Shown in pieces: positions 1 to 9,127 of a stretch of 64,000 bases of DNA (the first letter of the stretch is position 1; every line of letters starts with the position of its first letter). Below the pieces are notes generated by a model. That model searched no databases and had not been told where the DNA came from. It saw only the letters and a list, made by a program, of their open reading frames with translations. Where the stretch lies: NCBI RefSeq assembly GCF_042429435.1, contig NZ_JBHMAF010000020.1; one strand, 5' to 3'. Origin of the DNA: Ectobacillus funiculus (GTDB lineage: Bacteria > Bacillota > Bacilli > Bacillales > Bacillaceae_G). Both the position numbers and the translations under genes were made by a program.

Positions 1-188
1 ACAAGGTCACCTCGGTGGCTTTGTCACGTACAAGGAAGTGTGAGCTCTCCCTATTTGTCCTATGAGAAGCCTGTTGAACGGCTCTGTATTTCGCTTCCTA
101 GGAAGAAAATACAGAATCCCCCACCTTCGACCAACGGAAGTCCCCTTGTGGGAAAGGAGCATTAGCGAGTAGGTGGGGGTAGTTCAAT
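1..188 (+). mobile_element. Right end of an IS200/IS605-type (tnpB) element, partial
   Basis: The window opens inside a mobile-element end. Frame 2 is open from base 2 to a TGA at 41-43 and reads QGHLGGFVTYKEV, a possible C-terminal end of TnpB; too little is visible to prove the family. Downstream come nested hairpins and a GTAGTTCAATG-type end at about 179-189, which resembles the subterminal end seen in many Firmicute IS605/IS1341 elements. The call rests on this end structure and on recall of the family; tnpA and tnpB bodies lie outside the window. Confidence 0.55.
44..188 (+). ncRNA. Probable TnpB omega RNA scaffold (3' part)
   Basis: Seen directly: a hairpin CTGTATTT (84-91) with AAATACAG (107-114) enclosing CTTCC/GGAAG (94-98/101-105), then a long-range stem CCCCCACCT (118-126) with AGGTGGGGG (171-179), followed at once by TAGTTCAATG. 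In TnpB systems the omega RNA covers the 3' end of tnpB and the right transposon end, with the guide read from the flanking DNA. Here the guide would start at about 187-190. A further stem-loop, GTCACC/GGTGGC, sits at about 1-24. Function is inferred from architecture only. Confidence 0.5.
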
Positions 189-254
189 GTATAGATTTAT
201 AACTTAGGTGTAATGTCCTACCCGAATATAGAAGCTAGTTACGCATTTTAATTT

Positions 255-445
255 GAATTGGATGGTCAAAATACATCTATATTGGCTGGTTTGTTTTTTT
301 CTTCATTCTTTATTATAGAAAGAGAGATGATAATAAATTATTCGATAGCGATCATATTTATCATCAAAAGTTGAACAAGTAAAGATCTCTGGCATTAGCT
401 GTTTTTTGCTAATTGGATGGTTTAAAAAGTTTAGAATTGGATGGT
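255..445. promoter_or_regulatory. Direct repeats AATTGGATGGT, putative MocR operator
   Basis: AATTGGATGGT occurs at 256-266, 411-421 and 435-445, with a variant ATTGGCTGGT at 281-290 and a half site AATTGGAT at 533-540. The copies form two pairs, each with a 24-bp period inside the pair. MocR/GabR/PdxR regulators bind paired direct repeats, and the next gene is a MocR-type regulator, so autoregulation is likely. The rest of the 190-646 intergenic region is AT-rich; a TATAAT-like box lies at 603-608 without a well-placed -35. Confidence 0.5.
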
Positions 446-646
446 TACTTTTCTGGAATGATTGTTAACATAGGAAGGAAAGAGCGTTTTAGTGAGAATT
501 TTCTCTATATGTATCCTTAAGTTGCAAAAGTTAATTGGATTCAATAATAATAGTGCTATGTATAAGATGTGACAAGGTTTTACTTGTATCATCCACTTTT
601 ACTATAATAGGGTCAGCAAAGAAACGATAGCAAGGATGAAGAGGAT

Positions 647-2080
647 ATGGAATGGAAACCGAATCGCGAAGATAAGAAGCCTATCTATAAACAAATTGCA
701 GACTATATTGAACACGGGATTTCTTCAGGTGAATTCCCGCCAGATAGTGTTTTACCCTCTGAACGTACTTTAGCGAAGGAGCTACAAGTAAACCGAAGCA
801 CCGTAGTAGCCGCATACGAAGAGCTGCAAGCGCTTGGCGTCATAGAGCGAAAGAAAGGAAGCGGAACACGCGTAAGTACAGATATATGGGGGATCGCACA
901 TAAACGTATCCCGAACTGGGGGCGATATATGGAGGACGGCTCTTTTCTTCCTAATTTACCTTTGGTGCAGCGAATACGTACAGAAACGCAAAAGAATGAT
1001 TTAATCAATTTAGCCAGCGGTGAATTATCACCGAGTTTGTTTCCAACTAGTCAGTTTCGTACTATTTTATCTGAAGTCCCCTTTGAGGGACAATTAGGGT
1101 ACGATCACCCACAAGGGAATGAGCTGTTGCGCAAAACTATTTCCGCACATGTTAAAGAGTATAAAAATATAGAGATTGATCCAGCTTCTATTTTGATTAC
1201 GTCAGGTGCCCAGCAAGCTTTGCACTTGATTGTCCAATGCTTGCTTAAGCCGGGAGATGCTGTTGCCATCGAGGATCCGTCCTATTGTTTTTCCTTGCCA
1301 ATATTCCAGTCCGCGGGGTTACGAACCTTTCTTTTACCTGTAGACCAGCATGGTATCAATCCAGATGATCTTGTATCCTTGCACAAAAAGCATCGCATTC
1401 GAATGCTTTTCCTAAATCCAGATTACCAAAATCCTACAGGAACGGTCCTTTCATTGGAACGCCGGAGGAGAGTGCTAGAACTATCATCAGAATTTGGCAT
1501 TCCAATTATTGAAGATGATCCGTACAGTCTAACTTCTTTTAAAGAGGAGGTAAATCCTACTTTAAAGTCGATGGACACGAATGGCAATGTTCTCTATATT
1601 AGCTCTTTATCTAAAATTGTAGCATCCGGCCTGCGAATTGGCTGGGTGATTGGGCCCCCGCAAGTGATTCAGCGTTTAGCAGATGCAAAACAGCAGGTTG
1701 ATTTTGGCCATAGTGTGTTCCCGCAATGGGTAGCACATGAGTTTTTAGGTTCGGAATATTTCAGCACACATATTAGTATGCTCCGAAAACAGCTGAAACA
1801 ACGAAGAGACGAGATAACTTCAAGTATTAAAGATCTTTTAGATAGTCAAGTTGAATACTTCGCTCCAGAAGGCGGAATTCATCTATGGTGTAAATTGAAG
1901 AGTTCTGTGAATGAATACTCTTTATTAGAAGAGTCCATGAAAAATGGGGTAGCTTTTGTGCCGGGAAGTGTATTTGGTTCAAGGAAAGGATATGTGCGTT
2001 TTACTTTTGGAAGAGGAGAAACAACCTTGATTCATGAGGGGATTTTGCGATTTGCGGCTGCTTTAAAAAGTATTCAGTAA
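647..2080 (+). CDS. MocR-family (GntR HTH + aminotransferase-like) transcriptional regulator
   Basis: A 477-residue regulator with an N-terminal GntR winged helix (about residues 12-76) and a fold-type I aminotransferase-like domain (about 115-475). The PLP-binding lysine is K323 in the SSLSKIVASGLRIGW segment; the NPDYQNPTG stretch (about 257-265) is the usual cofactor/substrate loop. MocR proteins such as GabR and PdxR sense amino compounds or PLP and regulate a neighbouring or divergent gene. No divergent aminotransferase or pdx gene is present; upstream is the mobile-element end and direct repeats that may be its own operator. The start ATG follows an AAGGATGAAGAGG stretch. The regulated pathway is not evident from the neighbours. 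Confidence 0.88.
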   Translation: MEWKPNREDKKPIYKQIADYIEHGISSGEFPPDSVLPSERTLAKELQVNRSTVVAAYEELQALGVIERKKGSGTRVSTDIWGIAHKRIPNWGRYMEDGSFLPNLPLVQRIRTETQKNDLINLASGELSPSLFPTSQFRTILSEVPFEGQLGYDHPQGNELLRKTISAHVKEYKNIEIDPASILITSGAQQALHLIVQCLLKPGDAVAIEDPSYCFSLPIFQSAGLRTFLLPVDQHGINPDDLVSLHKKHRIRMLFLNPDYQNPTGTVLSLERRRRVLELSSEFGIPIIEDDPYSLTSFKEEVNPTLKSMDTNGNVLYISSLSKIVASGLRIGWVIGPPQVIQRLADAKQQVDFGHSVFPQWVAHEFLGSEYFSTHISMLRKQLKQRRDEITSSIKDLLDSQVEYFAPEGGIHLWCKLKSSVNEYSLLEESMKNGVAFVPGSVFGSRKGYVRFTFGRGETTLIHEGILRFAAALKSIQ

Positions 2081-2296
2081 GTATTTCTGCAGTGTGTTGA
2101 TGAAATGAGCTTAAGTGAAGCAAGCCTTGTCTGTAAAGGTTCCTGTTTCAACCAACGCATCTATTTATTAAAGTGCAAATGTTCACAAAAAGTGAGGCGG
2201 CGATAAAACAATCTCGTTTTCAAAAAAACTATCCGCCCGATAACGTTATAAGTTATATAATAATGTTGATTTAGAACATAACGGAGATGATGAAAT

Positions 2297-2746
2297 ATGA
2301 CATGGGCTGTTTTGGTTCCGATCATTCTGATGGGGATCCTTAAAATAGTAGTCAGTTCTCTTCCAAACAATACTGTGGGATGGCTGATCGGCAAATTTGA
2401 ACTGCATTCAAAATTGAACGAGGAGAATGTTTGTGTAACCGTTGCTGGAAAAACCTTAGAAGGTGCAGACAAAGCTCAAGTGATTCATGATTTTAACGAA
2501 GCTACATTTGTAGAGCGTTACCCCGTATTTCCAGGATACGAGCAAGCGTATTTACATCCAGAAAACGGGGGGAATCCTTTAGTTATCGATACGAAAGGAC
2601 GTAAAAAGACTGTTAGGTTATTTGTGTACATTTACGACAATCATGTTAATGTAGTCAAACAGTACAAGAAGAAGGTAGTCGCGTATAAGCTGCTTTCTGA
2701 TAGTCTCCAAAAAACGTCCTCTGTTAGTAATAGGGATCTAGCCTAA
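2297..2746 (+). CDS. yfmQ: YfmQ family protein
   Basis: A 149-residue protein with one N-terminal hydrophobic helix (about residues 1-22) followed by a soluble domain, so probably membrane-anchored. It resembles the uncharacterised Bacillus YfmQ family by recall: MTWAVL start, ELHSKL segment and the VVKQYKKKVVAY stretch near residue 120. Function is unknown. It has a GGAG ribosome site and an intrinsic terminator 45 bases downstream, so it is probably monocistronic. Confidence 0.65.
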   Translation: MTWAVLVPIILMGILKIVVSSLPNNTVGWLIGKFELHSKLNEENVCVTVAGKTLEGADKAQVIHDFNEATFVERYPVFPGYEQAYLHPENGGNPLVIDTKGRKKTVRLFVYIYDNHVNVVKQYKKKVVAYKLLSDSLQKTSSVSNRDLA

Positions 2747-2791
2747 AAGGAAAAAGGATTCCTCTGCTTAGCAACACGATAGAAGCAAAGC

Positions 2792-2828
2792 AGTCCATGT
2801 GGCGAGTTTTAGCCGCATGGACTTTTTT
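2792..2828 (+). terminator. Intrinsic terminator after yfmQ
   Basis: Stem AGTCCATG-GGC with GCC-CATGGACT followed by TTTTTT. It lies between the convergent yfmQ-like gene and the MFS gene and reads best on the plus strand. Confidence 0.8.
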
Positions 2829-2860
2829 AATATGGAGAAAACCCAGATGTGCTAGGGCAC

Positions 2861-4051
2861 TTAATCATCCAATTTTTGATTCGAAACAGAACTAGTCTCA
2901 GTATCCTTAACCTTAATCATACAAGCTAGTGCAAGGAGCATGCTTCCTGCAGCAGCAAAGAATAACATTTTAAAACCCCAGAAATCAATTAAAAGCCCTA
3001 AGGTTGGCGGGGAAATAATAGCAGCTACTGAAGAAACTAAATAATATAAACCAGTTCGTGTTCCATAGCTGTGTTCACCCCCGGTAGCAACAATGAAAGG
3101 ATATGCATTGATATTGATACATGCCCAAAATATCCCGCCAATTAATAAAAGGGTTCTTAAGATAAAGACCGATTCTGCCCAATTTAATAGAATGAAAATG
3201 AAAATTAAGCCGACGATTCCGATTAGTATTATATTTTTCTTACCGTATTTTGCACCTAGTAGACCACTGGGTATCGAGGATAGGACAAAGCTTAACGAAA
3301 AGAAAGCTAATGAAAATGCGGAGGCACTTTTTGAAAAACCAAGCGCATGGACTGCATACAAAGTAAATAAAGCCTCCATTCCCTGGACAGCAATAAACCA
3401 AAAAAAGATAGCAGATAATAGCAAAACAGTTGGTGGATTTAATTCCATCTTATAGTCTATTTTCGCTGTAGGTGTCACTGTATAAGGAATTGCATCTCGA
3501 TTTTCGTTAATATTGTTAAAGATAATCCATAAAGCTATTAAGAAAATGACGGAGACTGCTAAAAATGGTAAAAATGCTTTAATATCATATAAGAGAGAGC
3601 CTATACTAAGCGCGATTATTGCACCACAGCCTCCCATGAAATTAATGATGCCATTCGCTTTTGTACGTTTTGAGTGAGGAGTAATATCTGGCATCAAAGC
3701 AATGGTTGGGGAACGGAAAATGGCCATGGACAAGTTCATGCATACCATAAAAATGATCAGCGTCACTAAACTCGTGTGAAAGGGTATCAGAGCAAAAAAT
3801 AAAGCAGCGCTCGGAATACCGATCAGTAAATAAGGCATCCTTCGACCATAGCGTGTATTTGTACGGTCACTGCGATTTCCAATATAAGGCTGTAAAAACA
3901 AGGCAATATAATTATCAATCGTCATTAGAAATCCAATTAAAGCTGTGCTTGCAAGATAATCATTAAGAAAGAATGGAACAAATCCGTTATACAATGCCCA
4001 TCCTAAACTGATGCTAAAAAAGCCCAATCCTAATAGCCATGTCTTTTTCAT
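2861..4051 (-). CDS. MFS transporter (sugar/GPH-like)
   Basis: A 396-residue membrane protein with about 12 hydrophobic segments. The loop after TM2, NRSDRTNTRYGRRMPY (about 58-74), is the MFS/GPH D-R-x-G-RR signature seen in SLC45-type and glycoside:cation symporters. The N terminus MKKTWLLGLGFFSISLGWALYN is typical of sucrose/maltose-type MFS transporters. It is transcribed in the same direction as the GH15-like hydrolase, 490 bp upstream, so uptake of the oligosaccharide cleaved by that enzyme is plausible but inferred. Substrate unknown. Confidence 0.8.
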   Translation of the reverse strand: MKKTWLLGLGFFSISLGWALYNGFVPFFLNDYLASTALIGFLMTIDNYIALFLQPYIGNRSDRTNTRYGRRMPYLLIGIPSAALFFALIPFHTSLVTLIIFMVCMNLSMAIFRSPTIALMPDITPHSKRTKANGIINFMGGCGAIIALSIGSLLYDIKAFLPFLAVSVIFLIALWIIFNNINENRDAIPYTVTPTAKIDYKMELNPPTVLLLSAIFFWFIAVQGMEALFTLYAVHALGFSKSASAFSLAFFSLSFVLSSIPSGLLGAKYGKKNIILIGIVGLIFIFILLNWAESVFILRTLLLIGGIFWACININAYPFIVATGGEHSYGTRTGLYYLVSSVAAIISPPTLGLLIDFWGFKMLFFAAAGSMLLALACMIKVKDTETSSVSNQKLDD

Positions 4052-4163
4052 TGCAGTTCTCCTTTAGATTAACTAATATTCAAGAAATCGCTTAGGACAT
4101 TCTATGAAAATACCGAACGCATCAGTGAGAATCGGCCTCTTCATTTCATTTTGATGCTTTTTC

Positions 4164-4293
4164 TTTACACCAGAAAGTATACATTTTCAGCTAGGAGTGA
4201 AGTCGACGTAGTCGGAAATTTTAGGAACAGAGTGTAAATGCAACTACGGCTCTGTCTTCATCTCCAGCTTGCCAATCAACGAATTTTCTTTAA
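4164..4293 (+). repeat. Repeat A, copy 1 (degenerate)
   Basis: Recognisable landmarks in order: TTTACAC, GAAAGTATA, AGCTAGGAGTGAA, GTCGACGTAG, GAAATTTTAGGAA, GCAACTACGGCTCTGTCTTC, and a decayed terminal hairpin GCCAATCAACGAATTTTCTTTA. Lies in the 490-bp gap between two minus-strand genes; I see nothing else in that gap. Confidence 0.8.
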
Positions 4294-4541
4294 AATGAGA
4301 AGCACAAGATAGTACAATTTATTATTATATTATGTGGTTTAGCACTTTCTTTTGTTTCTTTTTTCTTGATTTATAAATCTTAAAATTTTTATATTTTAAA
4401 GCAACTCAAATATAAAGGGATTGCTCCTTCGATACAGGAAATGTTCAGCTTAGACAAGAGGAATAGTGAATAATGCAGACTAAATGAAATGGAAAGAACA
4501 GATACCATCTTAGAATAGGGTCTCTGTTCTTTATCTCACTC

Positions 4542-6413
4542 CTAAATGCTTCTATGAAAGAAACCTTGTGAGAAAAGCAAAGAACGTATCACGCCTGATT
4601 GAGAATAGCTTGGCATTCCAATCCCCCTTGCACGGCCTCTGCTATATAATAATTCTGGTAAAAGACCACAAAATGCACTATTCTGGTAGTTATGGTTAAA
4701 ATATTTCCATGCCTGAGTGACATCCCCTTTCACTAAAAGAGCCTCAGCTAACCAAAAAGTCGGTCCTGTCCATGGCTTTAAATCGCCTTCTTCTGTTGTT
4801 AAACTCTCGTGTCGCCAAATCCCTCCAATAAAGGGATCTTCCAGCCTTTTTTGAATCGCTTTTACGGTTTGTTCTAACCATTCTTGCGGAAATATTGGGA
4901 ACTCTGAGAAGAACAAGGAAATTGATGCATCCAATAAAGTACTTTCCATGGAGCGACTTACAATTCCATTATCGACATTGTGTTTAGCGATAGCCTGGAG
5001 CAGTTCATGTGATCCTTCTCTGAATCGCTGCGCTCCCTCAGTTTTCTGGATAGTTTCGGCCATCTCAGCAGCCTTAGTTAGCCCGAATGCTGAAATAGCA
5101 GATGTCCAGGTCATGTGCTCAAAGGATTCTCCTAAATGAGGTCCGAAGGTTTCCCAAATTCCTGCGTCTGGAAGGATGAGCCCAGTGAAGTCACGATTTC
5201 TTAAGATCCAATCGGCAGAATGACTAATAATTGGCCACAGATCGTGTAAAATGGCGTTATTTTTTGCTAAAGACCATACCTGCCAAATTCCGTATAAAAT
5301 GAGTCCAGTTGTATCATTTTCAAATGCATGCTCGTTCGGTAGGCGTGTTACAACATTGTATGCAAAATAGTAGTTGCCGTCAGGACGTTCCATTAGATAG
5401 CTAAGTGTTGCATACAAAGCCTTCACGGCATCTTTTATATGGCCAGCTAGCGCTAGTGTAGACACGATCCATAAGCTATCACGAATCCATACATTTCCTT
5501 GATATGGTTTAAAGCCAATAAGAATCGGAGTACCATCTTTTTGTAGACTCATCTTTAATAAGGTATTGCTAACTCTCCAGTAATACTCAAGTTCAGGCGG
5601 GAGTGTGCCGATATTTATAGTTCTGCGATGCCAAATTTCCCATTCCTGTAGTGTATGTTGTTCACTCTGTTCGATCGTTACTAATGTGTCGTGCAGAGCC
5701 TTAAGTGCCTCATCTTTGGTAGCGCCAGCCGCAAATACTTGGTAAACGGGTTTGCTATAGTGTTCATTAGGAATGGTTTGGGGAATGGAGAAAATTAGCG
5801 GCGTAGGAAGCAAACTATGTTCGAAAATAGAGATTTGGCCTCCTGTCACAGCTTTGGCAACATCTCCTGTTATCCCTATAGAACTAGGAGAGACGGTTAC
5901 TGCTAACCATTGATTTTCAGAAATGCGTGAAATAAAAATATTGTCTATTCTTTGTACGATGTTTTGGAGGTGCACTACTGGGAAAATAGATACTGTTGTA
6001 GGGTTGTTGCGGAGTGTTTTTACTTGGATAGAACGGATGAGAGCATTTCTATGAGGAGGAGCCCAGGTTTTTGTTTTGACAACGGTGTTGCCTTTATGAG
6101 AAACAACTTCATAGACGCCGGAACCATTAATATACTGAGTGGTATTTATTGATACAATTTCACCCACTTGCCCAAATTTCTCTTGTACAATGCCGTATGG
6201 ATCATACCAGACTTTTTCATTTTGATCTTTTGCTAGTACATAGGATCCATGTGTATCTAACAAAGCACTTGAAAGATCAAAGTTCGGGAAAAACAGCTGG
6301 CTTATTTTATCAACAGGACGGCAATCTGCACTATATTGCTGAAGCCAAGCTAATACATTGCCGTTAGAGATAGGGGCATGGTTATCTTGATTTTTGCCAA
6401 TAAAGTAATGCAT
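4542..6413 (-). CDS. GH15-like glycoside hydrolase (glucoamylase/trehalase type)
   Basis: A 623-residue cytosolic protein without a signal peptide. The N-terminal part (about 1-260) is a beta-sandwich-like region and the C-terminal part an (alpha/alpha)6 barrel. Diagnostic segments are YWRVSNTLLKMSLQKDG, GNVWIRDSLWIVSTL (catalytic-domain entry), DAGIWETFGPHLGESFEHMTW (the GIWE-x-HMTWTSA general-acid region of GH15) and GTGPTF-like WTGPTFWLAEALL near the end. GH15 enzymes release glucose from alpha-glucans, isomalto-oligosaccharides or trehalose. The downstream same-strand gene is a sugar-like MFS transporter. The specific substrate cannot be read from sequence. Confidence 0.72.
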   Translation of the reverse strand: MHYFIGKNQDNHAPISNGNVLAWLQQYSADCRPVDKISQLFFPNFDLSSALLDTHGSYVLAKDQNEKVWYDPYGIVQEKFGQVGEIVSINTTQYINGSGVYEVVSHKGNTVVKTKTWAPPHRNALIRSIQVKTLRNNPTTVSIFPVVHLQNIVQRIDNIFISRISENQWLAVTVSPSSIGITGDVAKAVTGGQISIFEHSLLPTPLIFSIPQTIPNEHYSKPVYQVFAAGATKDEALKALHDTLVTIEQSEQHTLQEWEIWHRRTINIGTLPPELEYYWRVSNTLLKMSLQKDGTPILIGFKPYQGNVWIRDSLWIVSTLALAGHIKDAVKALYATLSYLMERPDGNYYFAYNVVTRLPNEHAFENDTTGLILYGIWQVWSLAKNNAILHDLWPIISHSADWILRNRDFTGLILPDAGIWETFGPHLGESFEHMTWTSAISAFGLTKAAEMAETIQKTEGAQRFREGSHELLQAIAKHNVDNGIVSRSMESTLLDASISLFFSEFPIFPQEWLEQTVKAIQKRLEDPFIGGIWRHESLTTEEGDLKPWTGPTFWLAEALLVKGDVTQAWKYFNHNYQNSAFCGLLPELLYSRGRARGIGMPSYSQSGVIRSLLFSQGFFHRSI

Positions 6414-6650
6414 GAATTCACTCTCCCTCTAGTTAGTATGGTTACAACTTTTGCAATCGTTATAAAGATAATTATGATAATTAAAAACAAAAATATATAT
6501 TGTCCATAATAAGTGAGCTAGCGAGATTATTGGCATGTTCTAGCGAATGGGATACACTTGGTGTAGTAAAAGTTTTGTCTATAGCTAATCAAGGAGTGGA
6601 GTTTTTTGATAACTATGAAATAAATCAAAGGTAAGAAAGAGGGTTTTTTA

Positions 6651-7709
6651 GTGGAAATAGGTGTAAGTACATTTGTAGAGACAACACCGGATGTGAAAAC
6701 TGGTGAGGTAATTAGCCATGCGCAACGGATACGTGAGGTCGTTGAGGAAATTGTACTAGCAGATCAAGTAGGATTGGATGTTTTCGGCGTGGGCGAACAT
6801 CATCGTGAAGATTTTGCGGCGTCTTCTCCCGCCGTTCTCCTGGCTGCGGCTGCATCACAGACAACACGGATACGATTGACAAGTGCTGTTACTGTACTTT
6901 CTTCGGCTGATCCAGTGCGAGTGTTCCAGGATTTTGCCACACTTGATGCAATCTCAAACGGTCGTGCAGAGATTATGGCGGGGCGAGGTTCCTTTATTGA
7001 ATCCTTCCCGCTGTTTGGATATGAATTACAGGACTATGATGAACTGTTTGAGGAAAAGCTGGAGTTATTGCTACAAATACGGGAGTCTGAGAAAGTCACT
7101 TGGAAAGGTGGGCATCGCCCGGCTATTCAAAATTTAGGCGTGTATCCGCGCCCGGTTCAGAAGCCTTTGCCTGTATGGATTGGCAGTGGCGGCAATTCTG
7201 AATCAGTAATCCGCGCAGGACTTCTTGGGTTGCCTTTGGTGTTAGCGATTATTGGCGGCAGTCCGTTACAATTTGAACCGTTGGTGCAGTTATATAAAAA
7301 GGCGGCCAGCCACGCTGGCCATGATGTATCAAAGCTGCCGGTTGCATCGCATTCGCACGGTTTTATAGCCGAAGAAACTCAGGTAGCAGCTGATAAATTT
7401 TTCCCTTCTACCCAGCAAGTCATGAACAAATTAGGTCGAGAACGAGGGTGGGGGCATTATGATCGATCAGCTTTCGATACCGCTCGCAGCTTTGGGGGAG
7501 CATTATACGTAGGCGATCCCAAAACGGTTGCTGAGAAAATCATCCATCTTCGAAAATATGTCGGTATTACACGTTTTATGCTGCACGTACCGGTTGGCAC
7601 GATGCCTCATGAGGACGTGATGAAAGCTATTGAACTGTTAGGAACAAAGGTGGCGCCAATAGTGCGAGAAGAAATAGCTAAATGGGAAGCGGATGGTGAG
7701 GAGAAATAA
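6651..7709 (+). CDS. LLM class flavin-dependent oxidoreductase (luciferase-like monooxygenase)
   Basis: A 352-residue TIM-barrel flavoprotein. Typical LLM segments are GVSTFVE at the start, VGEHHREDF (about 46-54), TSAVTVLSSADPVRV (about 77-91), AEIMAGRGSFIESFPLFGY and PVWIGSGGN. These enzymes use reduced FMN or F420 to oxidise small substrates; the substrate here is unknown. The start is GTG, 7 bases after AGAAAGAGGG. Flanked upstream by a short AT-rich promoter region and downstream by a strong terminator, so it stands alone. Confidence 0.85.
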   Translation: MEIGVSTFVETTPDVKTGEVISHAQRIREVVEEIVLADQVGLDVFGVGEHHREDFAASSPAVLLAAAASQTTRIRLTSAVTVLSSADPVRVFQDFATLDAISNGRAEIMAGRGSFIESFPLFGYELQDYDELFEEKLELLLQIRESEKVTWKGGHRPAIQNLGVYPRPVQKPLPVWIGSGGNSESVIRAGLLGLPLVLAIIGGSPLQFEPLVQLYKKAASHAGHDVSKLPVASHSHGFIAEETQVAADKFFPSTQQVMNKLGRERGWGHYDRSAFDTARSFGGALYVGDPKTVAEKIIHLRKYVGITRFMLHVPVGTMPHEDVMKAIELLGTKVAPIVREEIAKWEADGEEK

Positions 7710-7868
7710 ATAAGCTTGTGTCCTTTGAACAACAACGTGAAAACTTTTTACATAAATAGGGGTAAGTCTTTCGGAGATGTAATAGGATGAATGCCCTAAT
7801 TCCTCGAAGTATTGGTTAAATCACGCTTGAGTAACTTAGTATTTCTATTACACGTATATAAAAGATAG

Positions 7869-7922
7869 AGGTTGTCCCAAGAGAGTGACGCAGTACACTG
7901 CCCATTGGGACAACTTCTTTTG
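7869..7922. terminator. Bidirectional terminator
   Basis: GTTGTCCCAA (7871-7880) pairs with TTGGGACAAC (7905-7914), followed on the plus strand by TTCTTTTG. It lies between the convergent LLM gene and the small minus-strand gene. Confidence 0.75.
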
Positions 7923-7923
7923 A

Positions 7924-8133
7924 TTACAATGTTTTCATATATGAACGTATTCCTGTTCCTTCTCTTTTCGAAATACTTAGGAAAGCTTGTAATACATTAG
8001 GGTCAAATTGATTGAGTGTCTCGCTTTCTCCCGCAGCTGTTTTTGGCCTGCTGCATAATTCAGCATGGATTCCTCTTTCTCTCAACCGATTCACTATACG
8101 TTTTAATGAGCTTACATTTTCTATCATCTTCAT
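7924..8133 (-). CDS. Small hypothetical protein (69 aa)
   Basis: Not recognised. The start was chosen at the ATG encoding MKMIENVSSLKR because AAAAGGAGTGG lies seven bases upstream; a longer reading from 8163 has no ribosome site. The product is basic in its first half (RIVNRLRERGIHAELCSRPK), with no membrane segment. A shared terminator follows. Codon use looks ordinary, but there is no family evidence, so it could be a chance frame with a good ribosome site. Confidence 0.45.
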   Translation of the reverse strand: MKMIENVSSLKRIVNRLRERGIHAELCSRPKTAAGESETLNQFDPNVLQAFLSISKREGTGIRSYMKTL

Positions 8134-8470
8134 CGGCCACTCCTTTTCAAGGAAGTTCTCCATTTTATATTTTTTGTTTTTCTCTTCCAGCTACATACCC
8201 AGATTGTGTTTACAAATGTTATTAACTATAGATTACCTTTCTTAAATGAAAATTTGGTGAAAGAAACACCGATGTTACTCGTAATGAACAAGAAGAAGCT
8301 GGTTATGATGAAAGGTATACAAAGGTTTGTTAGTTTAGAAGTATCTATCTAGAGAGACGATTGCTGCGCGTGGATGATGGGAACCAAGCCCGAAAGGTCA
8401 GCAGAGTTCTGTAGCTTCTCCTAACAGGATAGTCACTAATAGTATAATCTCGAAAAAAAATCAAAATGTA

Positions 8471-8531
8471 TTGACAATGAGAATTATTATCAGTTATAGT
8501 TTATTACAACAGTTACTGATAATCATTTTCA
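8471..8531 (+). promoter_or_regulatory. Promoter with two Fur boxes
   Basis: TTGACA (8471-8476) and TATAGT (8495-8500) form a promoter with 18-bp spacing. The spacer and flank carry two 7-1-7 Fur boxes, TGAGAATTATTATCA (8478-8492) and TGATAATCATTTTCA (8517-8531); each matches the TGATAAT-N-ATTATCA consensus at 13 of 14 positions. Iron-dependent repression of the downstream DUF2325 gene is inferred. The remainder of 8230-8800 is AT-rich; it holds a short tandem repeat GAAAAGATAAAGAAG x2 near 8620-8650 and nothing else I can name. Confidence 0.8.
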
Positions 8532-8810
8532 TCTATAAAATAGTTGATACAGTTATTTGTTGTTTGCTGCTGTTCTATACGTAGCAATAAAAGTGATCCT
8601 ATATAAACGAATAAATAAGGAAAAGATAAAGAAGGAAAAGATAAAGAAGGTATATATTGTTTGCGAATAGGCATGTTTGCCTGTATGGGAATAGATATAA
8701 TGTAGTCATCGGAAATTGATGTTTATTGGTTATGTTCTTGCAGTAGCATAGGGGATTAGAGTGTGAACTTCCCTGGAATTTAAAATGCGAAATAGAAAAG
8801 AGGAAAAAAG

Positions 8811-9110
8811 ATGTCCAGTTCATTGCTCATCGTAGGTGCAGACGATTTAGGAATCATCCTAAAAAAACTATCGTCTGTTGGCTTTCATGAAGTCTTTCAT
8901 ATTAATGGCCGTAAAGAAAAAACAGTAAAAGCAGGGATACCGAAAAATATTGATATGATTTTAGTCTTAACAGATTTTGTTAATCATAATTTATCAACAG
9001 TTATAAAACAAAAAGCAAAAAGTCAATCTATTCCTATTTTCTTTGCAAAGAGATCGTGGCCTTCAATTTATCAGGCCTTAATTAAAGGAAGAACAACAAT
9101 AAATAATTAA
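8811..9110 (+). CDS. DUF2325 domain-containing protein
   Basis: A 99-residue protein of the DUF2325 family by recall: Rossmann-like start SSLLIVGADDLG, a central HINGRK segment where relatives have a short basic loop, and the C-terminal PIFFAKRSWPSIYQAL signature. Members often sit near metal-uptake or metal-stress genes; molecular function is unknown. The ribosome site is AGAGGAAAAAAG. Fur boxes lie both upstream (8478-8531) and just downstream (9128-9142), so iron regulation is likely. Confidence 0.75.
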   Translation: MSSSLLIVGADDLGIILKKLSSVGFHEVFHINGRKEKTVKAGIPKNIDMILVLTDFVNHNLSTVIKQKAKSQSIPIFFAKRSWPSIYQALIKGRTTINN

Positions 9111-9127
9111 AATTTTTTATTTATAAA

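Noticed and set aside
569..608. Sigma-A promoter for the MocR gene
   Set aside because: TATAAT-like box is clear but neither GTGACA nor TTGTAT has acceptable spacing, so only the -10 is noted.
8330..8450. Possible structured RNA before the Fur-controlled promoter
   Set aside because: No convincing paired stems or terminator; no known riboswitch motif.
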